A DNA stretch of 10,714 nt from Armatimonadota bacterium (GCA_014381035.1 JACMIS010000433.1:1-10714), one strand, 5' to 3'; shown: positions 1-6,555, counted from the stretch's first letter. The notes: a model not told the origin generated them from the letters alone. Numbers and translations: made by a program.

Positions 1-182
1 ACCTTAGAGTGTGGTTGAAGATCGCCTTTCATGGTCTGACTGATATAACACTCGTAGAACCTCGCTGCGAGGTTGAAATGCCACTGCTGAGACGGAATGT
101 GCCGCAAAATTGTTGCGACGACCACGGCGTCGGCTGTCTCCACAAGTCCATTAATTCCTGGAAATCCTCCGATGATACTCAT
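1..182 (-). CDS. Unrecognised protein, N-terminal part, truncated by the left edge of the window
   Basis: The minus strand is open from an ATG at 182-180 to base 1, giving 60 complete codons, with the rest of the gene outside the window. The start is well supported: a purine-rich stretch containing AGGAAGGAAAAGG lies just upstream of the ATG. The protein begins MSIIGGFPGINGLVETADAV, continues with a run of branched hydrophobic residues (VVVATIL), and later has a YEC...TMKGDL stretch. The pattern of an acidic ADAVVV strand followed by a KGD turn resembles a class of small beta-rich proteins of unknown function that I remember only as hypothetical proteins. There is no signal peptide or membrane helix in the visible part. 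It is transcribed in the same direction as the glycosyltransferase gene 248 bases upstream, but that gap and its own strong ribosome-binding site suggest a separate unit. I do not assign a function. Confidence 0.72.
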   Translation of the reverse strand, partial: MSIIGGFPGINGLVETADAVVVATILRHIPSQQWHFNLAARFYECYISQTMKGDLQPHSK

Positions 183-430
183 AATGCCTTTTCCTTCCTC
201 TCCCTGACGTATTTCCCTTAGTTAGTGTCTATCTGTTCACTTCAGATTCACTTTTCCCCACTATATTTCAAAAATGCAAAGGAAGAATGTTATTGCAACT
301 ATTTTGCGCGTGCCTTTTCGTGCTGTTTTCACCGAAAGTGCGGAAGAACCCGATTTTTCCTCTTTCGTGAGTCGCCTCAGCAAGAAAAAAGCGGGGCATT
401 AAAACCCTCTCTGCTGGCGGCGAATCAATT
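183..430. other. AT-rich gap between two minus-strand genes
   Basis: This gap lies downstream of the glycosyltransferase gene and upstream of the left-edge gene. The half nearer base 183 holds the ribosome-binding site of the left-edge gene. A possible minus-strand -10 element, TATAGT (265-260), lies about 80 bases upstream of that start, but I see no convincing -35 at the right distance. A weak hairpin (CGAAAG at 333-338 with CTTTCG at 362-367) could sit in the 3' end of the glycosyltransferase transcript, but it has no clean T-run and I do not call it a terminator. The short plus-strand reading frames here have no coding character. Confidence 0.4.
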
Positions 431-1663
431 TCACTTTACGGTTTCCTGCGTGTAGGTGCGCCCCTTCCAGGCGTGACCTTTGCCGCTCAACGCCAGATAT
501 GTCGAGTTCCATGCGATGGCGATCACGATCAGCCAGCCGACCGGATGCGTCAGAACCGCCCACAACGCTTGCCGGAACCGGAACGTCAGGGCGAGGCGGA
601 TTCCGAGCGCGATGGCGATGTGCGCGAGGGGAAGATAGAAACCCGCTATGGTCCGGTCGCCGTTCGCGAGTGCCACCGCGACGAATCCCCACGGGAAAAC
701 CTGCGTGATCAGCAGAAAAAGGCTCCATATCGCGACAACGACGACCGAATTCCCCATCGCCGAGAAAACGTTCTTGCTGAACCCGTTCCATACGTCGCGT
801 AACCCGTCGTACATGCGCACGCCGTAAGTCGTCGAGCCGTCCCCGTAGACCAGCTTGCGCCCCTGCCGCTTGACATTCTGTGCGAAGCGAATATCCTCCG
901 CCATCTCCGCTTTGACCGGTTCATGCCCGCCGAGTTCGGAGTACGTTTTCGCCGGAAGCAGGATAAACGCCCCGTTCGCCGCCGCGAACGCCGGGTTCGC
1001 GGAAGCATACACGTTGCGCACGGGGAGCGTGGCGAAAACCAGCATATACTGCAACGGTATGACCACATCCTCCCAGAACGAACCGCATTGGAGATATGGC
1101 ATCAGCGATAAAACGTCTGCCCCGACCGTTTCGCGGTGCCGCACCGCGCCCGCGAGTGCCCCTGGGTAAAATACGCAGTCGGCGTCGGTAAGCAACAGCA
1201 CTTCGCCCGTCGCCGCCAGCGCCAGTTGCCGCATCGCGTTCGGCTTGCCCTTCCAGCCCGGCGATAGTTCCCCGCCGGAGAGCAACCGAACGCACCCATC
1301 CGTCGCTGCGATCTCCGACACGATGCGCGCCGTGCCGTCGTCGGACCGGTCATCCAGCACGAGAATCTCCAGACGACCGGCGTACTCCTGCGCGAGAAGG
1401 GATCGGACACACGCCGCGATTACCGCTTCCTCATTCCGCGCGGGGATCAGGACAGAGAGGGAAGGTAATGCTGGGAGGCTCCCAGCATTACTAGCCGGAC
1501 GCCGAAAGGAGAACCAGTCCGCGACCGCGTTTACCAGCGAGTAGACGACAAAAACGCTCACGAAAATCTGATATACCAGTAGTGCTGTGACGTTCGTTCG
1601 GGCAAAAAGCAGAAGGGACTCGAAATCGGCGGGCATGTCAGGTACAGTGTACCTAATTTCCAT
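431..1663 (-). CDS. Family 2 glycosyltransferase, membrane-anchored, CruC/CrtQ-like (probable carotenoid glycosylation)
   Basis: This is a GT-A fold glycosyltransferase of about 410 residues. Numbering from the ATG at 1663, a membrane helix lies at about 24-44. The catalytic domain follows, with PARNEE (74-79), DDRSDDG (104-110), a D-A-D metal and sugar-nucleotide motif (160-162), a probable catalytic E-D (256-257) and a WNGFSKN acceptor-site motif (292-298). Three further hydrophobic helices lie at about 306-335, 339-362 and 368-390. The tail carries a WKGRTY motif, which I know from CrtQ/CruC-type and related polyprenoid or carotenoid transferases. In those families the enzyme transfers a sugar from a nucleotide sugar to a carotenoid at the membrane. 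The nearby CrtC-like gene supports a carotenoid acceptor, but a lipid or hopanoid acceptor is possible. The start is uncertain: 1663 has GGGGA close upstream, while 1636 and 1753 are in-frame alternatives. The frame upstream of 1663 is antisense to the CPBP gene and looks non-coding. A 27-base palindrome is embedded in the linker before the catalytic domain. Confidence 0.88.
   Translation of the reverse strand: MEIRYTVPDMPADFESLLLFARTNVTALLVYQIFVSVFVVYSLVNAVADWFSFRRPASNAGSLPALPSLSVLIPARNEEAVIAACVRSLLAQEYAGRLEILVLDDRSDDGTARIVSEIAATDGCVRLLSGGELSPGWKGKPNAMRQLALAATGEVLLLTDADCVFYPGALAGAVRHRETVGADVLSLMPYLQCGSFWEDVVIPLQYMLVFATLPVRNVYASANPAFAAANGAFILLPAKTYSELGGHEPVKAEMAEDIRFAQNVKRQGRKLVYGDGSTTYGVRMYDGLRDVWNGFSKNVFSAMGNSVVVVAIWSLFLLITQVFPWGFVAVALANGDRTIAGFYLPLAHIAIALGIRLALTFRFRQALWAVLTHPVGWLIVIAIAWNSTYLALSGKGHAWKGRTYTQETVK
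1465..1491. repeat. 27-base palindrome with 13-base perfect arms inside the glycosyltransferase gene
   Basis: The arms are GTAATGCTGGGAG (1465-1477) and CTCCCAGCATTAC (1479-1491), separated by a single G. All 13 pairs match. The element is read in frame on the minus strand as roughly SNAGSLPAL and falls in the linker between the first membrane helix and the first beta strand of the glycosyltransferase domain (LSVLIPARNEE). That is where an insertion would do least harm. Its length is a multiple of three. The size and perfection suggest a dispersed palindromic element rather than chance; I see no second copy in this window. Confidence 0.7.
1640..1654. promoter_or_regulatory. 15-base palindrome at the head-to-head gene starts, possible operator
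   Basis: The sequence AGGTACAGTGTACCT has perfect 7-base arms around one central G. It lies between the alternative starts of the glycosyltransferase (1663 or 1636, minus) and the CPBP gene (1662 or 1635, plus). There is almost no intergenic space, so any promoters must lie partly inside the opposite gene. A palindrome here could bind one dimeric regulator controlling both genes. By chance alone, arms of this length are not rare in 10 kb, so the position is the main argument. Confidence 0.35.
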
Positions 1664-2459
1664 GTCAGTCCCCGCGTCAGAAACTCCCCCGCCCCCGGCG
1701 GTCTTGCAAAACTCCTCCGAGGCTAGAATTCGCTGGATCGAGTGGTTTTCCATCTACCTGCTATCGTTCGGGGGCAGTCTTTTTATTTCGCTCTCTTTTT
1801 TGTTTCGGGGCTACCATCCTACTCCGGAGTTGACCGCAATGGTCGCCCAAGCCTCCCCGGAACGATACCTCCAAAAGATAGTCGTCGCCGTGGCTTCCTT
1901 GTCGTTGCTGTATTGCGTGTTGGCGCGGCGTGGGCAATCGCTCGGTTCGTTAGGGTTCGTGCGTTTCCGGTGGAGTGACTTGTTAGCCGGCGTGTTGCTT
2001 GCCGGGGTTGCCTACGTCGCCGCGATTGCGGTAGATGTGGTCGGCGTTCTCGCGACGTACTTCCTTTCCGGGGGGCGCGTGGTGTTTCCAACGGACACAC
2101 AAAACATGGGGTGGCTGTCAGGAGAGAGTTTCCGGCAGAGCGGCACCCTGTCTATAGCGTTCCTGGCGGTACTTCGTGTGACCGCGATGGTAGTCAACCC
2201 GGTACACGAGGAGGTCGTCGCGCGTGCGTTCACGCAAACCGAGTGGGAGAACGGTTCCCGCCACTCGCCCGCGTTCGCCGCCGTCCTTAGTGCCGTTTTG
2301 CAGGGCGCGTACCATCTGTATCAGGGAATCTCCGCCGCCGTCGGGTTGGCAGTGATGTTTCTCTGTTTCGGTTTCTTTTTTACCCGTCAGCGGCGCATTC
2401 TGCCGGTGATCATTGCCCATCTGCTGTTCGACGCCATCGCTTTGATAAGTTACTGGTGA
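1662..2459 (+). CDS. CPBP family intramembrane glutamic endopeptidase (CAAX-protease-like)
   Basis: The protein has about 265 residues and several membrane helices, roughly at 29-48, 71-88, 106-136, 162-180, 203-241 and 246-263. It carries the three signatures of the CPBP/ABI family: E-E-V-V-A-R at 183-188 (the EExxxR motif, glutamates catalytic), a histidine in LQGAYHLYQG at 218, and a third-motif histidine at 253 in IIAHLLFD. All key residues are present, so it should be an active membrane protease or a close non-proteolytic relative. The family ranges from prenylated-protein CAAX processing to bacteriocin maturation and immunity; no substrate can be named. The start at 1662 avoids a long overlap with the glycosyltransferase; GTG at 1587 and ATG at 1635 are in-frame alternatives, and none has a good ribosome-binding site. 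The CrtC-like gene starts 78 bases downstream on the same strand, so the two may share a transcript. Confidence 0.88.
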   Translation: MSVPASETPPPPAVLQNSSEARIRWIEWFSIYLLSFGGSLFISLSFLFRGYHPTPELTAMVAQASPERYLQKIVVAVASLSLLYCVLARRGQSLGSLGFVRFRWSDLLAGVLLAGVAYVAAIAVDVVGVLATYFLSGGRVVFPTDTQNMGWLSGESFRQSGTLSIAFLAVLRVTAMVVNPVHEEVVARAFTQTEWENGSRHSPAFAAVLSAVLQGAYHLYQGISAAVGLAVMFLCFGFFFTRQRRILPVIIAHLLFDAIALISYW

Positions 2460-2537
2460 AAAAACCAGGGTGTGGAGCGGAATCGGTGGGCGCGGATGGT
2501 GCCCGTCCGATCCGGTTGAATGAGTCTCAGATAATCT

Positions 2538-3665
2538 ATGCGCATACTTTTTGGTCCCGAACACGACGGCTTACATATCGACCCGAACGAGCCGAACGGC
2601 TACGAATGGTGGTACTTCGACGCGATCTCGGACGACGAGCGGTATGTTCTGGTGGTGATCTTCTTCCTCGGTACGCCCATGTCGCCGTATTATAAGGCGG
2701 TCGTGGACGGCAAGAATCCCCTCCCGAAAGATTGGTGCGGCGTGTTCGTCTCTCTGCACGAGAAAACCGCGCGAGGGTATGTGGAAAAGGGATATGCGTA
2801 TAACGTCTACTCGGAGAGTGACCTGAACCGGCAACCGAACCGGTGGGCACCGTTCGGGCTCGTTATCGGCACGTCAGGATTTAACAACTGGGCACCGAGC
2901 AGTAAGTCGAAGCCAAAACACCGCTGGCAGATTGAGGTGAATGAGTCGGGTCTATGGTTCGGAACCATCCAGGCGCGGCTGATGTTCGAGTCGCGCTCGC
3001 CGGCCGAATTGAGCGAGATCGAGGGCGACGAGCACCACAACTGGGTCTGTGTCGCACCGGCTTGCAAAGTCGAGGGGTCTGTGCGTCTGGGAAGCGGTGA
3101 ATGGGTCGACTTCTCCGGGATCGGCTATCACGATCATAATTTCGGCACGTTACCCTGGTCGCAAACGCGGTCGTGGCTGTGGGGACGTGGTCGCCTCGTG
3201 AATAAGGACGGGGTGCCGTTGCACACCGTTTTTTATTGGAATCACGTTGCGCCATCTACAGGCGAGGTGCCCCACAATCAAGGAGCGTTCTTTCTTTTAC
3301 TCGACAGTCAGGGTCGGACTGTTTACCGAACAGCATCTGCCTGGGGCGGGAACAGTTACGCATGGGGTGAGCGTTCGGGGCGGTACGGACTGCCGAGCAT
3401 GCACGGGATCGATCTGGAGAGCGAAACGACGCGGGCTGATGGAGTCTGTTTCTCGAACTCATTGCAGGTGCCACTTTTTGACTCTTTCCTTTCGGAGTCA
3501 CCGTTCTACGAGCGGGGGGTGAGCCAATTCAAACTTACAGTCGAGAAGGATTCCGAGGAGACCGAGTATACCGGGTCAGGAATCGCGGAAGTTTTCGAAC
3601 CGGCGCGGCTTTGCGGACCGATCATCTCGCGCATGATGTGGACTCGGATTCGACGGCGTTCGTGA
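2538..3665 (+). CDS. CrtC-like carotenoid 1,2-hydratase (hydroxyneurosporene synthase family)
   Basis: This 375-residue protein belongs to the CrtC/AttH lipocalin-like fold. The clearest marks are G-Y-E-W-W-Y-F-D-A near the N-terminus (21-29), IGYHDHNFGTLPW at about 196-207 followed by a tryptophan-rich SWLWGRGRL stretch, and the closing SGIAEVFEPARL at 347-358. CrtC adds water to the terminal 1,2 double bond of acyclic carotenoids such as neurosporene and lycopene, making a tertiary alcohol that can later be methylated or glycosylated. The length is near that of characterised CrtC proteins. There is no signal peptide. Proximity to a CruC/CrtQ-like glycosyltransferase supports a carotenoid role, but AttH-type relatives act on other hydrophobic compounds, so the exact substrate is inference. 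The start is the first ATG of the frame and lacks a Shine-Dalgarno site, as do its neighbours. Confidence 0.85.
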   Translation: MRILFGPEHDGLHIDPNEPNGYEWWYFDAISDDERYVLVVIFFLGTPMSPYYKAVVDGKNPLPKDWCGVFVSLHEKTARGYVEKGYAYNVYSESDLNRQPNRWAPFGLVIGTSGFNNWAPSSKSKPKHRWQIEVNESGLWFGTIQARLMFESRSPAELSEIEGDEHHNWVCVAPACKVEGSVRLGSGEWVDFSGIGYHDHNFGTLPWSQTRSWLWGRGRLVNKDGVPLHTVFYWNHVAPSTGEVPHNQGAFFLLLDSQGRTVYRTASAWGGNSYAWGERSGRYGLPSMHGIDLESETTRADGVCFSNSLQVPLFDSFLSESPFYERGVSQFKLTVEKDSEETEYTGSGIAEVFEPARLCGPIISRMMWTRIRRRS

Positions 3666-3719
3666 AGCGCAACCCAGCCCCTCCCCCATTTGTCCCAATC
3701 ATCAGGAGTTTTCAAAATC

Positions 3720-5183
3720 ATGCGTCCCTTGCTTCGCCTTACCAGTTGCACTCTCGCCCTGTGCGCCGTTTCGCTATCCGTGATTCCCGCTCACGCACAA
3801 AAAGTATCGCCCACAAAGCCTGCCGCGAAAGCCGCGCTTGCCGGAACCTATAGCGGCAAACTCGTCATCTCTCCGACCGCCTCGCTGACGATTGTTTTTC
3901 ATGTCCGTGGGACCGCCGATAAACCGACCGCGACAATGGATGTTCCAGAGCAAGGGGGAAATGGTATTCCGGTCAGTGAAACGGTGGTAAAAGGCAACGC
4001 GATCATCTTTCGTCTGAAAAACCTGGGCGCAACATTCACCGGGACACGAAGCGCGGACGGGAAAACGATCACGGGTACCTTCACGCAAGGCGGACAAAGC
4101 CTTCCGCTCACTCTGACACGGACGACAAAGAAAACCGTCGTCGTTCGACCGCAGACTCCCAAGCCGCCCTTCCCCTACCGCACGGAAGAGGTATCCTACA
4201 CAAACCCGAAGGCGGAGAAAGTCACTATTGCCGGGACTCTGAGTGTGCCGACGGGAGCGGGACCGTTTCCGGTCGTTTTGTTTATCACCGGGTCAGGACC
4301 ACAGGATCGGGACGAGACGATCATGGAACATAAACCGTTCGCCGTGATCGCCGATTATCTGGCGCGGCGGGGAATCGCCTCGCTTCGTGTGGACGACCGG
4401 GGGGTTGGTAAGTCTATCGGCGATCTCGCCAAAGCGACCAGTGCCGACTTCGCCGAGGATACCCGCGCCGGGGTGGCGTTCCTGAAAGGACGTAGCGAGG
4501 TGAATCCGAAGCAGATCGGGTTGATCGGACACAGCGAAGGGGGTCTGATCGCGCCGATGGTTGCGGCGAACAACCCCGATGTCGCCTTTATCGTGATTCT
4601 GGCGGGTACCGGCGTTCCCGGCAAAGAGGTCGTCCTTGAACAGCAGAAAGCGATTGTCAAAGCCATGGGCGCGCCTGAAGCAGCACTCGCCGAGAACCAG
4701 CGTTTTTCGAAGGCGGTGATCGCGATTCTGGAAACAGAGAAAGACCCGGCAGAGGCGAAGAAGCAGGTCAAAGCCTTCATTGCGAAGGAAGTCATGCCGG
4801 TGCCGGTCGCCCAGCGTGACGCCGTGACACAACAGTTAGAAAACGGTTTCTTACCGTGGTGCGAGCCGTGGTTCACGTATTTCATACTGTCCGACCCCAC
4901 GCCTGTGCTACAATCGGTTTCATGTCCCGTACTCGCCCTGAATGGCTCGCTCGACCTACAGGTTCTGCCGAAACAGAACCTGGGTCCGCTCGAAGCCGCC
5001 CTGAAGAAGGGGAACAACAAGGACGTGACGGTGCAGGAATTACCGGGACTCAACCATCTGTTCCAGCACGCGAAGACCGGATCGCCGATGGAATACGCGA
5101 CCATCACGGAATCGTTCGCCCCGGAAGCACTGACGATTATCGGCGACTGGATAACCGCCCGGACAACGGTAGCCACCCCATAA
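3720..5183 (+). CDS. Secreted alpha/beta hydrolase with an N-terminal beta domain
   Basis: The ATG at 3720 is preceded by AGGAG (3704-3708) and opens a typical signal peptide: MRPLLR, a hydrophobic core, then AHA before QK at about residue 26. An upstream in-frame ATG at 3690 would spoil the signal and has no such site. Residues 38-135 look all-beta (GTYSGKL... TGTFTQGG) and resemble the lead domain found before many serine hydrolases in bacteria that degrade outside compounds. A proline-rich linker (145-152) leads to the hydrolase fold. An oxyanion-type GSGPQDRD lies at 191-198, the nucleophile S272 in GHSEGG, a probable acid D412 in NGSLDLQV, and H446 in GLNHLFQ. The catalytic triad is thus complete in 487 residues. 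Relatives are annotated as esterases, BAAT-type acyl-CoA thioesterase-like proteins or dienelactone-hydrolase-like enzymes; the substrate is unknown. It lies 54 bases after the CrtC-like gene. Confidence 0.88.
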   Translation: MRPLLRLTSCTLALCAVSLSVIPAHAQKVSPTKPAAKAALAGTYSGKLVISPTASLTIVFHVRGTADKPTATMDVPEQGGNGIPVSETVVKGNAIIFRLKNLGATFTGTRSADGKTITGTFTQGGQSLPLTLTRTTKKTVVVRPQTPKPPFPYRTEEVSYTNPKAEKVTIAGTLSVPTGAGPFPVVLFITGSGPQDRDETIMEHKPFAVIADYLARRGIASLRVDDRGVGKSIGDLAKATSADFAEDTRAGVAFLKGRSEVNPKQIGLIGHSEGGLIAPMVAANNPDVAFIVILAGTGVPGKEVVLEQQKAIVKAMGAPEAALAENQRFSKAVIAILETEKDPAEAKKQVKAFIAKEVMPVPVAQRDAVTQQLENGFLPWCEPWFTYFILSDPTPVLQSVSCPVLALNGSLDLQVLPKQNLGPLEAALKKGNNKDVTVQELPGLNHLFQHAKTGSPMEYATITESFAPEALTIIGDWITARTTVATP

Positions 5184-5257
5184 ACGCATGGGGCGAATCG
5201 GTAGAGCCGAATCCGGTCGCGCGAATTATCGCGGTTCGCACGGCGCAGGTCGGCACC

Positions 5258-6049
5258 GTGGCGGGCGTTTCGCTCGCCGCACTCGCCGCAATCTATCCGG
5301 TATCGGTAATGGTACCCCTCGCTGTCGCCGGGGGCGTCGCGGTGACAGCCGGATTGTCACTGTATTTCGCGCACACCTTCAATCCGCGTACGACATTCGC
5401 GGGATGCCCGCAAATAGCGCGCTTGCCGGAATCGCGCGGCAACGCCATCTATCTGACATTCGATGACGGACCGCACCCCGATACGACGCCGCGTATTCTG
5501 GATGCACTCGCTGCCGAGAACGCCCGTGCGACGTTCTTTGTGGTTGGCGAGCGGGCGACCCGGTACCCGCAACTGGTTCGGCGGATGGTACAGGAAGGAC
5601 ACACGGTCGGGGTTCACGGTTTGCATCACCGCACGATGGTGTTGCAAACCGAAAAGGAGATCGAGCACGATTTAGGGGAAGCGGTGAAGCGCATCGAGGG
5701 GGCGGCAGGGCAAATGTTGACGCGCCCGATTTTGCTTCGTCCGCCCTATGGGTTCAAAACAAGGACGCTTGCCCGGACGGCGCAACGGCTCGGGTTCATC
5801 ATTGTTGCGTGGTCGCTCGACCCGCGAGATTATGACCCGATAGACGCCGCGACACTGACGGCGAAACTCGCGGCAAGGCTCGTCCTCGGCGACATCGTGC
5901 TTTTACACGAACGCCCGAAACTACCGGTTGCGATTGACGCATTGCCGGGAATACTCGCCTATTGCCGTGAGAAGAGATTATCGCCAGCGGGGTTAATCGC
6001 TGTCGCTGATTTTCTTCATCATCCACCAGCCCAAGCCGCCAAGGGTTGA
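5258..6049 (+). CDS. Membrane-anchored polysaccharide deacetylase (NodB homology domain, CE4)
   Basis: The NodB domain is clear. Counting from the GTG at 5258 (263 residues), TFDDGPHP carries the two motif-1 aspartates D69 and D70, H120 and H124 form motif 2 (VHGLHH), RPPYG at 161-165 is motif 3, SLDPRDYD at 186-193 is motif 4 and VLLHE with H217 is motif 5. Metal-binding and catalytic residues are intact. Such enzymes remove N-acetyl groups from chitin-like oligomers, peptidoglycan or exopolysaccharide. A hydrophobic stretch at 2-37 should anchor it in the membrane with the catalytic domain outside. The start is a problem: protein-like sequence (INAWGESVEPNPVARIIAVR...) runs back to the stop of the previous gene with no ATG, GTG or TTG in it. 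The real start may be an ATA at 5180 overlapping that stop, or GTG at 5258; an ATG at 4922 would sit deep inside the hydrolase gene. The 3' end overlaps the next gene by 57 bases. Confidence 0.85.
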   Translation: MAGVSLAALAAIYPVSVMVPLAVAGGVAVTAGLSLYFAHTFNPRTTFAGCPQIARLPESRGNAIYLTFDDGPHPDTTPRILDALAAENARATFFVVGERATRYPQLVRRMVQEGHTVGVHGLHHRTMVLQTEKEIEHDLGEAVKRIEGAAGQMLTRPILLRPPYGFKTRTLARTAQRLGFIIVAWSLDPRDYDPIDAATLTAKLAARLVLGDIVLLHERPKLPVAIDALPGILAYCREKRLSPAGLIAVADFLHHPPAQAAKG

Positions 6050-6325
6050 AACAACCACCAGCAACCGAAGCCAGAGAGGCATCCAGCCCGTCAACGCGAC
6101 CAGTATACACACCCCGACCAGGATGCCACCGCAGTATGCCGCCGTGCGTATCAATTCCTCACGCTCGTCGGCGTTTTGCCAGAGCGTACTGAACTCACGT
6201 TTCGTTCCAACAGCAACATCCTGGATGGTGTGCACTGTTCCGTGAGCGACATCCTGCAGTTGATGAATCGTCGCGCTGGCGGTGCTTGCCGCAGCTTCCT
6301 TGAAATGCTCTACCTTGTCCGACAT
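5993..6325 (-). CDS. Small two-helix membrane protein with an 11-residue repeat in its N-terminal helix
   Basis: The 110-residue protein starts at an ATG with GGAGG (6337-6333) seven bases upstream, a textbook ribosome-binding site, so I take it as real. Residues 1-58 form a polar, amphipathic helix, with a duplicated 11-residue unit at 20-41 (IHQLQDVAHGT then VHTIQDVAVGT). Two membrane helices follow at about 62-80 and 84-102, joined by a short turn, and the tail is charged (KKISDSD). The layout resembles small envelope proteins such as YqjD/ElaB-type or holin-like families, which carry a cytosolic helix and one or two membrane segments, but I do not recognise a specific family. Its C-terminal 18 codons lie opposite the end of the deacetylase gene. 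A role in membrane or stress physiology is only a guess. Confidence 0.78.
   Translation of the reverse strand: MSDKVEHFKEAAASTASATIHQLQDVAHGTVHTIQDVAVGTKREFSTLWQNADEREELIRTAAYCGGILVGVCILVALTGWMPLWLRLLVVVSTLGGLGWWMMKKISDSD
6203..6268 (-). repeat. Two tandem 33-base units coding for an 11-residue repeat
   Basis: The units encode IHQLQDVAHGT and VHTIQDVAVGT; 7 of 11 residues are identical and two more are I/V or L/I exchanges. An 11-residue period is typical of amphipathic helices that lie on membranes or form LEA-like structures. The DNA units are also visibly similar (CATCCTG at the same place in each), which suggests a duplication. Confidence 0.6.
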
Positions 6326-6360
6326 GAGAATACCTCCACGAATCCGACTACGAAATCCGA

Positions 6361-6385
6361 CCGCCTTTCAGACGATACCAGGCGG
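6361..6385. other. Short inverted repeat in the leader of the small membrane protein gene
   Basis: CCGCCT (6361-6366) and AGGCGG (6380-6385) are perfect complements around a 13-base loop. The hairpin would sit upstream of the GGAGG site of the minus-strand gene starting at 6325. Further upstream a minus-strand TATAGT (6424-6419) could be the -10 of that gene, without a good -35. The rest of 6326-6514 shows no coding potential. A six-pair stem is weak evidence. Confidence 0.25.
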
Positions 6386-6514
6386 ACACATGTTCCATTA
6401 TCGGCAAAAAAAACCATTACTATACGGACAAAAAGCGTCGCATGTTCCCGCCGCATGGACGCATAGACAATCCTGTGGGCAAGACAATGAAATCGGTGTC
6501 AACAGTTCGCGGTA

Positions 6515-6555
6515 TTGCATTAAATTTCAGCCCATGTTATATTACAATTGTAATA
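6515..6555 (+). promoter_or_regulatory. padR-type promoter with an overlapping 16-base operator-like palindrome
   Basis: A -35-like TTGCAT (6515-6520) and a -10-like TATATT (6538-6543) are 17 bases apart. The perfect palindrome TATTACAATTGTAATA (6540-6555) overlaps the -10 and the expected start of transcription, only 15 bases before the ATG at 6571. PadR regulators commonly repress their own gene by binding AT-rich dyads of about this size, so this is a good candidate for autoregulation. The binding itself is inference. Confidence 0.6.

Noticed and set aside
9..221. Plus-strand open frame at the left edge
   Set aside because: The minus strand here has a better start site and a more protein-like sequence; this frame is its shadow and has no ribosome-binding site.
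1640..1654. CarH/LitR-type light-responsive operator for the carotenoid genes
   Set aside because: The dyad contains GTAC cores but does not match the TnTACA direct repeats I recall for CarH, and no such regulator is present here.
2118..2564. Open frame of 148 codons on the minus strand
   Set aside because: It is antisense to the CPBP protease and crosses the gap to the CrtC-like gene; composition is His/Arg/Thr-rich and no ribosome-binding site supports it.
4293..4832. Open frame of 179 codons on the minus strand
   Set aside because: Also antisense to the hydrolase, with His/Arg/Asp-rich composition typical of shadow frames in GC-rich DNA.
4355..5176. Open frame of 273 codons on the minus strand
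   Set aside because: It is antisense to the alpha/beta hydrolase, rich in Ser/Ala/Arg/Phe without motifs; the plus strand carries a complete catalytic triad and signal peptide.
5188..5466. ATG at 5188 as the start of a separate gene
   Set aside because: This frame is Arg/Gly-rich and out of phase with the deacetylase; using it would require a frameshift for which nothing else argues.
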